64,000 nt of DNA from CBDCFL01 sp965216135 (GTDB lineage: Bacteria > Pseudomonadota > Alphaproteobacteria > Rhodobacterales > Rhodobacteraceae): positions 62,001 to 126,000 of the forward strand of contig CBDCFL010000021.1 in assembly GCA_965216135.1 (NCBI GenBank). The letters run 5' to 3'. Numbering within the stretch: position 1 is the stretch's first letter; every line of letters starts with the position of its first letter. Positions 46,505-55,967 of this stretch are shown here, piece by piece. The notes beneath the pieces are model-generated. The model was not told the origin of the DNA and made no database searches. It saw nothing but the letters and a program-made list of their open reading frames with translations. A program made the translations under genes and the position numbers.

Positions 46505-47386
46505 ATGGCCCGATTCTTTCGGTTCCTTTCGTTTCTCGCCGTGTTGGCGCTCGGCGTTGGCTGGTGGCTGACGGCACCCGACCGCGTCGATCCCGATGTT
46601 TTCGCCACTCTTCAGGGCGACAAGGACCGCGGGGCGCAGGTCTTTTACGCTGGCGGCTGCGCCTCGTGCCACTCTGCGCCTGACGCCGCCGCGCAGGATG
46701 CGCCGATCTTGGTCGGCGGTCGCGCATTCGTCAGCGATTTCGGCACCTTCTACGCCCCCAATATAAGCCCCGGTCCGCAAGGCCTCGACGGCTGGTCGCT
46801 GGTCAATCTTGCCGATGCCCTCACTCGGGGCGTCTCTCCTTCGGGCCGCCACTATTATCCCGCTTTTCCCTACACCGCCTATCGAAACATAAGACCGCAG
46901 GATCTTGCCGATCTCTACGCCTTTCTCCAGACTCTGCCCGTCTCCGATGCCGAAAGCCGCCGCCACGATGTCGGATTTCCGTTCAACATCCGCCGCGGCC
47001 TGGGGCTTTGGAAACTGCTTTTCTTCACGCGAGACTGGGCGCTTGAAGCCTCCGATAACGAGCGCGGACGCTACCTGGTCGAGGCTCTCGGCCACTGCAC
47101 CGAATGCCACACCCCGCGCAACCTGCTCGGCGCGTTGCGCCGCGATCAGTGGCTGGCCGGCGCGCCGCACCCGGCCGGCAAAGGCAAAATCCCCAACATC
47201 ACGCCCGGCCGGCTCGACTGGACCGAAGCGGACATCGTTTTCTTTCTGCAAACCGGCCTGAAACCGGATTTCGACTCCGCCGGCGGCGAAATGGCCATGG
47301 TCGTGAAAAATCTGGCCAAGCTTCCCGAGGATGACCTCGCCGCCATAGCCGCCTACCTCAAGGCCGTGCCCGCCATCGGAAACTGA
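46505..47386 (+). CDS. Di-haem cytochrome c, membrane anchored
   Basis: 293 residues. One N-terminal span (about 5-24) exports and probably anchors it; haem sites CASCHS (near 55) and CTECHT (near 200) define two class-I domains, with Met ligands likely in the following segments. Domains of this form occur in dehydrogenase-linked electron transfer. It is probably cotranscribed with the cytochrome c' gene; no dehydrogenase is near. Confidence 0.86.
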   Translation: MARFFRFLSFLAVLALGVGWWLTAPDRVDPDVFATLQGDKDRGAQVFYAGGCASCHSAPDAAAQDAPILVGGRAFVSDFGTFYAPNISPGPQGLDGWSLVNLADALTRGVSPSGRHYYPAFPYTAYRNIRPQDLADLYAFLQTLPVSDAESRRHDVGFPFNIRRGLGLWKLLFFTRDWALEASDNERGRYLVEALGHCTECHTPRNLLGALRRDQWLAGAPHPAGKGKIPNITPGRLDWTEADIVFFLQTGLKPDFDSAGGEMAMVVKNLAKLPEDDLAAIAAYLKAVPAIGN

Positions 47387-47395
47387 CGTTGCCCG

Positions 47396-48364
47396 CTAAG
47401 CGCTGCCGCCGGCCGGCCCGACCTGGCTCAGCCGCGCCGCCCTGAGCCGGGCGAAATCGTCGCCCGCGTGGTAACTTGACCGCGTCAAAGGCGTGGCCGA
47501 GACCATCAGAAAGCCTTTGCCATAGGCGGCTTTTTCGTAAGATGCGAATTCGTCGGGCGTGATGAACCGCGCAATGGCGTGGTGTTTGGGTGTCGGCTGC
47601 AGATATTGACCGATGGTCAGGAAATCCACATCCGCTGCACGCAAATCGTCCATCACCTGCAAGACCGCGTGCCGGTCTTCGCCGAGGCCCACCATCATGC
47701 CGGATTTGGTGAACATGGCCGGATCAATTTCCTTGACGCGTTGTAACAGCCGCAGGGAATGAAAATACCGCGCCCCGGGGCGCACTTCGAGGTAGAGGCC
47801 AGGCACCGTCTCGAGGTTGTGGTTGAAAACGTCAGGTCCGGATTTCACAACGGTCTCAACCACTTCCGGCGCACAGTTCAGAAAATCCGGGGTCAATATC
47901 TCAATCGTCGTGTGAGGGGCCTGCTGCCGAATCGCACGGATCGTCTGGGCAAAATGTGCCGCCCCACCATCGGCCAGATCGTCGCGATCGACCGAGGTTA
48001 CGACCACATGGTTAAGACCCAGCTTTTTGACCGCATCGGCAACCCGGCCCGGCTCAAACGCATCCAGCGCACCGGGCCGACCGGTGGCAATGTCGCAAAA
48101 CGTGCAGCCGCGCGTGCAAATATCGCCCATGATCATCATGGTGGCATGGCCTTGGGACCAGCATTCGCCGACATTCGGGCATCCTGCCTCTTCGCACACC
48201 GTGACCAGCCGATGGGCGCGTATGACATCGCGCGTCAACTTGTAGGCCGGGCTGGTCGGAGCCTTCACCCTGATCCAGGCGGGTTTCTTGGGCTGCGCAT
48301 TGTCAGCGCGATGCGCCTTTTCCGGGTGCCTTTCGGCGGGGTTATTGAGATCGCGAATGCTCAT
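47396..48364 (-). CDS. lipA: Lipoyl synthase
   Basis: 322 residues with the auxiliary cluster motif CEEAGCPNVGECW and the radical-SAM motif CTRGCTFC, and the C-terminal SSYHAGDDFARL with the serine ligand. It inserts sulfurs into octanoyl groups on 2-oxoacid dehydrogenases and the glycine cleavage protein. It is convergent with the cytochrome genes, ten bases apart. Confidence 0.96.
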   Translation of the reverse strand: MSIRDLNNPAERHPEKAHRADNAQPKKPAWIRVKAPTSPAYKLTRDVIRAHRLVTVCEEAGCPNVGECWSQGHATMMIMGDICTRGCTFCDIATGRPGALDAFEPGRVADAVKKLGLNHVVVTSVDRDDLADGGAAHFAQTIRAIRQQAPHTTIEILTPDFLNCAPEVVETVVKSGPDVFNHNLETVPGLYLEVRPGARYFHSLRLLQRVKEIDPAMFTKSGMMVGLGEDRHAVLQVMDDLRAADVDFLTIGQYLQPTPKHHAIARFITPDEFASYEKAAYGKGFLMVSATPLTRSSYHAGDDFARLRAARLSQVGPAGGSA

Positions 48365-48427
48365 GGATGCGCCAGTTTTGTCGGTTCGGCCAATCGATAG
48401 CGCAAAAATCGCGGCTTGTTCAAGCTA

Positions 48428-49265
48428 GGGCTTGTTGACGTTTAGGGATTCCCAAATCGGCTGATGACTGATTCAAGGTTGCAAACAGAGGAGAGCAGCC
48501 TTGATCCGCACAGTTCTGACCGACGCCCAATGGGCTGTCATCGCACCGCACTGCCTTGGCCGAGAATGCGACCCCGGTCGCACCGGCCCTGACCCGCGCC
48601 GGTTTGTCGAGGCAGTTCTCTGGATCTCGCGGACCGGATGCCCCTGGCGCGACCTGCCGGAAGAGTTCGGGCGCTGGAACAGCGTGTTCAAGCGCTTCCG
48701 AAGGTGGGTGAGGGCCGACGCTTTCTATCGTATGTTCAGGGTATTAGCCGAAGATGCAGACTTCGAATACACGATGATCGACGGTAGTATCGTCAAAGTC
48801 CACCGACACGGTCAGGGCGCAAAAGGGGGACTCAAAGCCAAGCCATCGGACGCTCTCGCGGCGGGATAACGACAAAGTTCATAGCTCTGACGGACGCGCT
48901 CGGCAATCTGATCGACTTCCGCCTTCTGCCCGGTCAGGCGCATGACCTGCGGGGTACCGCCGCACTGATCGAGGGCCTCACCTGCGACCAGTTTCTCGCC
49001 GACCGTGCCTTCGACGCGAACTGGCTGCGCGAAGCGCTGACCAGTGCCGGGATCGAGCCGGTAATCCCTCCAAAATCAAACCGCCGCTTCCCGGCGGAGT
49101 TCGACCGCCACACCTACAAATGGCGTCACCTGGTCGAAAACTTCTTCGGAAAGCTGAAGGAATACAGAGGGATCGCAATGCGTTCCTGCAAAACAGATGA
49201 CAGCTTCAAAGCATTCATCTCGCTTGCTGCAATCGTCATTCAAACACGATGAACGTCAACACCCC
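48428..49265 (+). mobile_element. IS5-family (IS427-like) element, 838 bp
   Basis: The left tip GGGCTTGTTGACGTT and right tip AACGTCAACACCCC are inverted repeats, and CTA is duplicated at 48425-48427 and 49266-49268. It is different in sequence from the 969-bp IS5-type pair. It lies between lipA and the aquaporin gene and opens the insertion-rich end of the window. Confidence 0.88.
48501..49252 (+). CDS. IS5-family transposase in two frames
   Basis: The first frame (MIRTVLTDAQWAVIAPHCLG) reaches GQGAKGG; a -1 slip at GCAAAAGGGGGACT gives TQSQAIGRSRGGITTKF and then ALTDALGN, LADRAFDANW and HLVENFFGKLKEYRGIAMR, the C-terminal DDE part, ending at TGA 49250-49252. The joined protein is of normal length for the group. 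Confidence 0.85.
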
Positions 49266-49456
49266 CTAAGCCAAGGCTGCGCAAACCGGATATTCAGCCG
49301 GTGCATAACTGCATACCTAATCGATGGAAATTATTTTCCCCCTTTGCAGCGGCCAGGTTTTGCGAAAATCTCCGGCCAATGCCGCTCTGCGCGACTGTTT
49401 GCGACAATTGCCGCAAAGATTCCGGGGCGATGTCCCGGCATTGAGGAGAACAAGAC

Positions 49457-50101
49457 ATGAAAAAACAAGTCGCCGAAGTTATCGGCACATTCGCGCTGGT
49501 GTTTTTTGGCTGCAGCACGATCCTGTTTATGGCGCCTGCTATGGGTGATGCGGGCATGATCGCGATCAGCTTCGCCTTTGGTCTGACAGTGGTCGCCGTG
49601 GCTTACGGGCTCGGGGCGATATCCGGCGCCCATCTGAACCCGGCAGTCAGCCTGGGGGCGATGATGGCCGGGCGGATGAGCGCGGGCGAAATGCTTGGAT
49701 ATTGGGTGGCCCAGGTCATCGGCGGCGTGCTGGCGGCTTTGGTGCTGCTGGCGATGTCCGGCGATCCCGGCAATGCCTCAACGACCATCGGCAGCAACGG
49801 CACGCTGGCCGCGCTAATCTTTGAATTTGTCGCGACATTTCTGTTTGTAACGGTGATTTTGGGTGCCACTCAGGACGGGCATTCAACCACCGTCGCGGGC
49901 CTGGCAATCGGACTAACACTGGTGGTCATTCATCTGGCCGGTATTACGGTTTCCGGCGCTTCGGTTAATCCCGCACGATCCATTGCGACCAATATCTTTG
50001 ACGTGGGCGCGGCTAGCCAGCTCTGGCTTTACGTCGTCGCTCCATTGGCTGGCGGCGCATTGGCCGGAATATTGCACAAAAACGGCACAACTGCCGCCTG
50101 A
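49457..50101 (+). CDS. aqpZ: Aquaporin Z family water channel
   Basis: 214 residues, six membrane spans and the two NPA loops GAHLNPAVSL and GASVNPARSI. The pore Arg follows the second NPA. The ATG at 49457 has AGGAGAA upstream. It is slightly shorter than E. coli AqpZ (231). Confidence 0.92.
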   Translation: MKKQVAEVIGTFALVFFGCSTILFMAPAMGDAGMIAISFAFGLTVVAVAYGLGAISGAHLNPAVSLGAMMAGRMSAGEMLGYWVAQVIGGVLAALVLLAMSGDPGNASTTIGSNGTLAALIFEFVATFLFVTVILGATQDGHSTTVAGLAIGLTLVVIHLAGITVSGASVNPARSIATNIFDVGAASQLWLYVVAPLAGGALAGILHKNGTTAA

Positions 50102-50108
50102 ACAGGGC

Positions 50109-50172
50109 TGGCGCGCAGGTGTGCATCCCTGCGCGCCAATCCAATCCGGCATGTCGGAGGCAATGCCGGATT
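50109..50172. terminator. Two consecutive hairpins between convergent genes
   Basis: TGGCGCGCAGG/CCTGCGCGCCA (50109-50138, eleven paired bases) and AATCCGGCAT/ATGCCGGATT (50143-50172, ten) lie between the ends of aqpZ and the DUF6456 gene. Neither has a T-run on the plus strand; a bidirectional stop is likely. Confidence 0.5.
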
Positions 50173-50189
50173 ATTCATATTATCTGCCA

Positions 50190-51077
50190 TCAGCCGATCA
50201 GGCCGCTTGCGCCTTGTGCCTTGTAATGCTGGTGCAACCGCTGCAATGCGATCCGCAAAACAACCTTGCCTGAACGCGCCGACCAGCCCAGGCGTTTCTC
50301 GGCGGTTTCAACGCCCTCAAGAAAGCAGCAAACCCTTAACGCTACGTCACCAAGACCCGAACCAAGTGCGCCGACGGCAGCCGCGACGCGGCCACGCGCC
50401 GCGTCCGAGCCTCGGCCAATCGGGGCATCTCCACTGGCCTGGCCGGGGCTGCCGCCGGTCAGAAACTTTTCCCAGTTCTGACCGATCTTTGGGCCCATCT
50501 GCGAAAGTTCAAAATCTTCGCGCAGCCGTTCCGCCGCGCTGACCATTTCGGTCGACAGGAACGGTTCGCCGTCATTTCCCTTGCGGCGCGACAACAGTGA
50601 TATAGGCGATTCGGCGGCATTAAAACGGGTGCGCGCCGTGCGCGTGCTGCCGGGGATTTTGATATTCCGGCTGTCCCATTCTCGATGCTGTTCGGCAAAA
50701 CCGCCGCCATGTTCCGCCTCGCTCTGCGCGGCCAGAAATCGCTTGAGCGCGGCGCGCCCGGCGGTGGTAATACGATACCGCGACACGCGACCGGGTGCTG
50801 CACATACCAGCCAGTCGCGAACGGCCATGGCTTGGGCAACCTCGCGCGCCGTCACTGCGGTCCGGATGGTCCGGCCATCGCCGGTTTCACGTACCACCAC
50901 GGCTTTTTCCATATCGGCGGCAAAGGCAAGACAGGCGTCCGGCTCGGACAATCGGCGCAACACCCGTCGCGCCTCGCGCTCAAAATCTGCAGTGCCCAGT
51001 TCGCTGGTGAGAACGCCGGTGCAATAATCCCTCACTGAAGCGGCCAGAATGTCTGGTTGGCCGGAGTAAAACTTCAT
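50190..51077 (-). CDS. DUF6456 domain-containing protein
   Basis: 295 residues from ATG 51077. The N-terminal half looks like a winged-helix region (VAQAMAVRDWLVCAAPG, then YRITTAGRAALKRFL); the C-terminal half carries FLSTEMVSAAERLREDFELS and the ending LRIALQRLHQHY, typical of this alphaproteobacterial family, thought to bind DNA. An IS21 element begins a few bases upstream, so the native promoter has probably been separated from it and the real start may have been affected. Confidence 0.72.
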   Translation of the reverse strand: MKFYSGQPDILAASVRDYCTGVLTSELGTADFEREARRVLRRLSEPDACLAFAADMEKAVVVRETGDGRTIRTAVTAREVAQAMAVRDWLVCAAPGRVSRYRITTAGRAALKRFLAAQSEAEHGGGFAEQHREWDSRNIKIPGSTRTARTRFNAAESPISLLSRRKGNDGEPFLSTEMVSAAERLREDFELSQMGPKIGQNWEKFLTGGSPGQASGDAPIGRGSDAARGRVAAAVGALGSGLGDVALRVCCFLEGVETAEKRLGWSARSGKVVLRIALQRLHQHYKAQGASGLIG

Positions 51078-51110
51078 CAGTGTTATGCTTTCTGTTTTCA
51101 GAGGGCGGGG

Positions 51111-52760
51111 ATGAAGAACGTGGATTTGTACGGTCGGGTACGTCATGCAGTTTTAATTGACGGTATGAGCAGCCGGGAAGCGGCGCGGGTATTTGGAGTT
51201 GATCCACGCACCATCGCCAAGATGTTGGCGTTTTCTTTTCCGCCCGGATACCGGCGCAGCCAACCTGTACGACGCCCGAAGTTGGATGCGTTTACCGGGA
51301 TTATTGATCAGACCCTTGAGGCAGATAAGCTGGTTCCAAAGAAGCAGCGACACACGTCGAAACGGATATTTGAACGACTGCGTGATGAGCATGACTTTAA
51401 AGGCGGCATCACGATTCAGACCGTGTGAAAACTCTGCAAGTCATATGAGAGGGGCCAAAATCCTCGAAATTTCGGGCTCTCTGATCGAGCTGAGGCAATA
51501 CTTTCGCACATTGCCACTACGAGCGTAGCGATTTCTTTAAAGTATTCGACTTTTCACACAGCCTCGATTGTGAAGGACTATATCTTCGCGGCCAGGCAGC
51601 GTCAGCGGGAGATGTTCGTGCCACTGTCGCATCCGCCGGGCCATGCTCAGGCGGATTTTGGCGAGGCACTCGCCGTGATTGGCGGTGTCGAACAAAAGAT
51701 CCACTTTCTGGTGATGGACCTGCCACATTCGGATGCATGTTTTTTGAAGGCGTATCCGGCTGAGACGACGGAAGCATTCTGTGATGCGCATGTCGCGGCG
51801 TTCGCGTTCTTCGGCGGTGTGCCTGTGTCGATCCTTTATGACAATACGCGGATCGCAGTTGCCCGCATTCTCGGGGATGGGACACGCAAACGGACCCGTG
51901 TATTCTCGGAACTGGTGTCGCATTATCTGTTTGAGGATCGATTTGGCCGTCCCGGCAAGGGGAATGACAAAGGCAAAGTCGAGGGATGGTGGGATACACC
52001 CGGCGCAACTTCATGGTGCCCAAGCCGCAATTTGCCAGCTTTGATGATCTCAATGCTCATCTGGCTGAACAATGCCGCAAGCGCATGGGCGACAAGCTGC
52101 GTGGTCACATGGGCACGATAGGCGAACGGTTTGCGCCTGACGCCGAACGGCTCCAACCCTTACCAGCTGTTCCTTATGACGCCTGCGACAAGCAATCAGT
52201 TCGGGTGAGCTCACTGTCCCTCGTGCGCTATCGCGGCAATGATTATTCGGTGCCGACTGCATATGGTCATCAAGAGGTTCTGGTCAGGGGCTATGTGCAT
52301 GAAGTGGTGATTGCCTGCGGGGCTGAGGTCATTGCCCGCCATGTCCGGTCCTGGGAGAAAGAAGATTACATCTTCAATCCGCTTCATCACCTGGCACTGA
52401 TCGAACAGAAGACCAATGCGCTTGATCAGGCAGCCCCGCTGGCTGATTGACAAACTGCCTGAAGCCTTTCTCATCTTGCGCCGCCTTATGGAGGCCCGGA
52501 TGGGTAAAAAGGGCAAACGTGAGTTCGTTCAGGTTCTGCGACTGCTGGAGATCTTCCAGATCGCGGATGTTGAAGCCGGGATACAGAGTGCTCTCGAACG
52601 CGGCACAATTGGCTTTGATGCGGTGAAGCATTTGGTGCTGTGCCGGATCGAACGCAGACCTTCCCGGCTGGATATGACGGTTTATCCCTACCTCCCGAAA
52701 GCCCATGTCGCGGTCACATCCCCAGGCGACTACATGGCGCTGTTGTCAGGGGACCGGTGA
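51111..52760 (+). pseudogene. istA: IS21 transposase IstA, broken
   Basis: The helix-turn-helix start (VDLYGRVRHAVLIDGMSSRE) runs to ...DFKGGITI, where a 148-bp insertion places a stop. The DDE core follows (HAQADFGEAL with Asp, VSILYDNTRIAV with Asp, GKGNDKGKVEG with Glu region). A one-base loss after KVEG (about 51,986) and a one-base gain near ADW (about 52,450) shift the frame twice more. The protein cannot be made whole. Confidence 0.9.
51417..51564. mobile_element. MITE-like 148-bp insertion in istA
   Basis: The ends carry GTGTGAAAACTC on the left and the complement TGTGTGAAAAGTC on the right. CGATT occurs on both sides (51412-51416 and 51565-51569). Removing the insert and one CGATT restores GGITIVKDYI in frame. 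It has no gene. Its tips resemble those of full-length ISs beginning GGCTGTGTGAAAA, so a related transposase may have moved it. Confidence 0.8.
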
Positions 52761-53515
52761 TGACGGATACACCTCAACTGTTGCTGGCCCATCATCTGAA
52801 GAGCCTGCGTCTGCCGACTTTCCTGCGTGAGTATGACAAGGTCGCCAAACAATGCGCGGCGGAAGGCATCGATCATTCCCGCTACCTTTTGCGCCTCGCC
52901 GAACTGGAGCTCATCGACCGGGAGCGACGCATGGTGGAACGGCGGATCAAGGCTGCAAAGTTCCCGGCCGTCAAAAGTCTCGACAGCTTTGACTTCAAGG
53001 CCATGCCCTCGTTGAACAAGATGCTGGTGATGGAGTTGGCGCGCTGTGATTACATCAGCCGCAATGAGAACATCATCGCCGTGGGAAACAGCGGCACCGG
53101 CAAGACGCATATTGGCCTCGGCCTTGGGTTGGCAGCCTGTCAGAAGGGCCTGGCTGTCGGCTTCATCACCGCATCTGCTTTGGTCCATGAACTCCTCGAA
53201 GCCCGGGATGAGAAGCGCCTGCTGCGTCTGCAGAAGCAACTGAGCAAATACAGCCTGCTGATCATCGATGAGCTTGGATATGTGCCCCTGTCAACAACCG
53301 GCGCTGAACTGCTGTTTGAGGTCTTCTCACAACGCTACGAGCGCGGATCAACCATTGTGACGTCCAACCTGCCGTTCGATGAATGGACCAGCACCTTCGG
53401 CTCGGAACGCCTTACTGGCGCGCTTCTCGACCGGCTGACCCACCACGTCCACATCCTGGAAATGAACGGCGAAAGCTACCGCCTCAAACACAGCCGACAG
53501 TCAGACAAAGCCTGA
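52760..53515 (+). CDS. istB: IS21 helper ATPase IstB
   Basis: 251 residues from ATG 52760 (MTDTPQLLLAHHLKSLRLP). AAA+ motifs are VGNSGTGKTHIGLGLGLA, SLLIIDELGYVPLS and TIVTSNLPFDEW. It appears intact although its partner istA is broken. The frame is open upstream to 52640 but only inside istA. Confidence 0.93.
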   Translation: MTDTPQLLLAHHLKSLRLPTFLREYDKVAKQCAAEGIDHSRYLLRLAELELIDRERRMVERRIKAAKFPAVKSLDSFDFKAMPSLNKMLVMELARCDYISRNENIIAVGNSGTGKTHIGLGLGLAACQKGLAVGFITASALVHELLEARDEKRLLRLQKQLSKYSLLIIDELGYVPLSTTGAELLFEVFSQRYERGSTIVTSNLPFDEWTSTFGSERLTGALLDRLTHHVHILEMNGESYRLKHSRQSDKA

Positions 53516-53683
53516 AACCCAAACAACGCCCCCCGGTTTGACCACAGCCCCGCACAACTGCGTCGCTATTCGGGGGCACTCCGCTATGCGGGTCTATGGA
53601 CAAACCTATGCCTGTCAAACTGAGGTACTTTCTCTCCGGCGAGTGCAGTAGTTTTAGTCCGGCGTTGACAGTTCTGTACACTC

Positions 53684-53793
53684 GCACTGATTGGACGAAC
53701 GCCGAGATTCAACAGCGCCTTTCAGCAGCGGAGAAGATGGAAGTTCTGGTTCCGGACTGCGTCCCCCGAAACCTCATTGCAGGAATTGTTTGA
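53684..53793 (+). pseudogene. C-terminal remnant of a DarT1-like ADP-ribosyltransferase toxin
   Basis: A frame open across the IS21 end reads WTNAEIQQRLSAAEKMEVL VPDCVPRNLIAGIV and stops at TGA 53791-53793, overlapping the antitoxin start as TGATG. The AEK-EVLVPD-VP pattern and its coupling to a NADAR antitoxin fit the end of DarT1. The catalytic domain has been cut away by the IS21 insertion. The open frame continues upstream to 53596 (inside IS sequence) without clear similarity. Identification rests mostly on the partner gene. Confidence 0.5.
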
Positions 53794-54398
53794 TGGCGAT
53801 CAGACCTGTTTTCATACCGAAGTTTGAAGAAGGGCGACTTGTCGAAGAAGTCCTGTTTGACTTTCCCTGGGCATCAGGGTTTGCGGAAATTCAAAAGAAA
53901 ATGAACATCCTTGCCCTTCACAAGAAGGCAAAAGAAAATGGGCTAAACAGGGTGTTGGAGATATCGACAAAGTCCGATAAAAGGGTCGGACGGCACCTTA
54001 GCGCATTCAGCCTTCAAATAAGTATTGGCGATCAAAAAAATCCATTGGAAAGCGTTTATCAAGGATGCAAAGTCTTTGAAACCGGTGGCCCTCATCCAAA
54101 AATATTTTCGTTTTCACCAAGAGACGCAAAACGGTTCATTCGCGTACAGCAACTCGGCAAGATGATCGGATTTGAGTTTGAGGGTACGACCTATCCACTT
54201 TCGCCCAAGAACGCCTTTTACGACTGGATTTACATTCGCAGCCTTGAAGATCACGCCGATTGGATCATGGAGAATGTTGACTATGAAGGTTTCACCGATA
54301 TTGAGTTCAATCCAGCCAAACAGGTAAACTGCCAGGCAAGAGCATTTGCTGAATTCCTGAGAGGGTGTTCAGAATTCCGTGTCACGGGGTTAGTCTAG
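53793..54398 (+). CDS. NADAR-type antitoxin associated with DarT1
   Basis: 201 residues starting MAIRPVFIPKFEEGRLVEEV. EVLFDFPWASGFAEIQKKMN, ESVYQGCKVFETGGP and NAFYDWIYIRSL followed by DIEFNPAKQVNCQARAFAEFL match my memory of the DarT1-associated NADAR family, which removes ADP-ribose from guanine bases in DNA. An IS256 element entered one codon before the original TGA (AFAEFL then stop), so the protein now ends in about a dozen extra residues coded by the IS. Codon use is AT-richer than the housekeeping genes. Confidence 0.75.
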   Translation: MAIRPVFIPKFEEGRLVEEVLFDFPWASGFAEIQKKMNILALHKKAKENGLNRVLEISTKSDKRVGRHLSAFSLQISIGDQKNPLESVYQGCKVFETGGPHPKIFSFSPRDAKRFIRVQQLGKMIGFEFEGTTYPLSPKNAFYDWIYIRSLEDHADWIMENVDYEGFTDIEFNPAKQVNCQARAFAEFLRGCSEFRVTGLV

Positions 54399-55651
54399 AT
54401 GTCCAAGACATCGTCTAACCTTCCCTCAAAATAGATGGAAAGTTGGGACAAAGTCAAATTCCAGTTTTGCAATGGCATGGTCCATTTTTTTGAAGCGTTC
54501 TGGATCCCCATATACAGCAGTTTGAGCAAACTGTTTTCATTGGGAAACGCGCCCTTGGTTTTGGTCAGTTTTCGGAACTGGCGATGCACGGCCTCGATTG
54601 CGTTGGTGGTGTAAATTACCCGCCGAATGTCAGCTGGATATTTGAAGTAGACCGACAAATTGGGCCATTTTTTACGCCATGATTTAATGACGATTGGGTA
54701 TTTAGTTCCCCATTTTTCTTCTAACGCATCCAACGCGATTTCAGCCGCTTTCACAGTTTCAGCCTTATAAACCGGCTTTAGATCAGCCATGAATTCCTTC
54801 TGGTTTTTGCTGGCTACATATTTCAGAGAATTGCGGATTTGGTGGATGACACAAAGCTGGACTTCGGTCTGGGGAAAGATCGCGTTGATCGCCTCTGGAA
54901 AGCCCGTGAGGCCATCGACACAAGCAATCAGGATGTCTTGCAGGCCGCGATTGTTCAGGTCCGTCAGCACCGAGAGCCAGAAGTTTGCACCTTCGGTTTC
55001 AGATAGATACAGGCCAAGAATTTCCTTCCTGCCCTCAAGATTAAGCCCCAGAACCGTGTAAACCGCTTTGGCTGCGTAGCGCCCGTCTTGCTTAACCTTG
55101 TAGTGAATAGCATCAAGCCAAACAAACGGGTGATGGCTGTCCAGGGGCCGCTGCTGCCAGAGCTTGATTTCAGGGATCAATTTATCAGTGACGGCGCTGA
55201 TCGTGGCGTTTGAAACATCCAGACCGTAGATTTCCGAGATGTGTCCAGCGATGTCCAGATAGCTCATTCCAAGCCCGAACATTGAAATAATCTTGCATTC
55301 GATCTCGTCGCTCATGTGGGTCTGGTGTTTTTTCACCAGTTGCGGCTCAAACGATCCAGCCCGATCTCGTGGCGTTGCCAGTTCGAAACTTCCAGACGTG
55401 GATTTGATGGTCTTACGGCCAGCTCCGTTCCTGCGGTTGCTGGACTTGTCGGCCTTTAAATGCGCCTCCAGTTCAGCCTGTAATGCAGCTTCGGTCAGTT
55501 GCTTGACTAACGGCGTCAGAATACCGTCCTTGCCTGTAAGGCCCTGGCCATCTTGCAAAGCCGCCAAAGCTACATCAAAATCAAATTCTTCTCGCATGTG
55601 TCATTCCTTTTCTTCAGTTTACAGAAATGACACGGAATTTCTAACGCTCCT
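54361..55651 (-). mobile_element. IS256-family element
   Basis: The tips GAGGGTGTTCAGAATTCCG and AGGAGCGTTAGAAATTCCG (complement) share ATTCCGTGTCA further in. The eight bases at each side are ATTCCTGA and ATTCCTCT, a target duplication with two changed bases. It sits at the very end of the NADAR gene. Confidence 0.85.
54395..55597 (-). CDS. IS256-family transposase
   Basis: 400 residues with FVWLDAIHYKVK, IACVDGLTGFPEAI and TTNAIEAVHRQFRKLTKTKG supplying the DDE residues. SSNRRNGAGRKTIKS near residue 55 is the usual family lead-in. It seems intact. Confidence 0.95.
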   Translation of the reverse strand: MREEFDFDVALAALQDGQGLTGKDGILTPLVKQLTEAALQAELEAHLKADKSSNRRNGAGRKTIKSTSGSFELATPRDRAGSFEPQLVKKHQTHMSDEIECKIISMFGLGMSYLDIAGHISEIYGLDVSNATISAVTDKLIPEIKLWQQRPLDSHHPFVWLDAIHYKVKQDGRYAAKAVYTVLGLNLEGRKEILGLYLSETEGANFWLSVLTDLNNRGLQDILIACVDGLTGFPEAINAIFPQTEVQLCVIHQIRNSLKYVASKNQKEFMADLKPVYKAETVKAAEIALDALEEKWGTKYPIVIKSWRKKWPNLSVYFKYPADIRRVIYTTNAIEAVHRQFRKLTKTKGAFPNENSLLKLLYMGIQNASKKWTMPLQNWNLTLSQLSIYFEGRLDDVLDI

Positions 55652-55967
55652 ATTCCTCTGAGCCTAAAAGCAAAATCCAAACTCAGCAGGGCATCGAGCG
55701 ATTTTCATTACTTCGCATCGCTCCTATCGCCCATATAGTGGCCAAGCATTTATATTGTTGTCTATCGGTTAGGTGGAAATCGGCATCCAGTTCTCACCAA
55801 CCGCGAGAACCGGAACGGTTCTCAAACATCGAAGAAGTCTGAGGAATGATCAGAGTTAGAACCTCTGCCTCCATCTCGTCAGTTCTGGAACCAGAAAAAA
55901 CCGAATGTGCGTATACTCCAAACTCTTCGGTCCCATAGCGTCCGAAAAACCCACTCGCGGGGTAATA

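Larger units (their letters stand above)
51081..53685 (+). mobile_element. IS21-family element, decayed
   Basis: It contains istA (broken) and istB (intact) with a TGATG overlap. The left end lies near TGTTATGCTTTCTG (51081) and the right end between about 53,520 and 53,690, possibly at the TGTACA near 53,678; no clear target duplication is seen. It entered between the DUF6456 gene and the toxin-antitoxin remnant. Confidence 0.7.

Noticed and set aside
53596..53683. Upstream part of the DarT-like frame as toxin sequence
   Set aside because: It lies in what appears to be IS21 terminal DNA and is not toxin-like.
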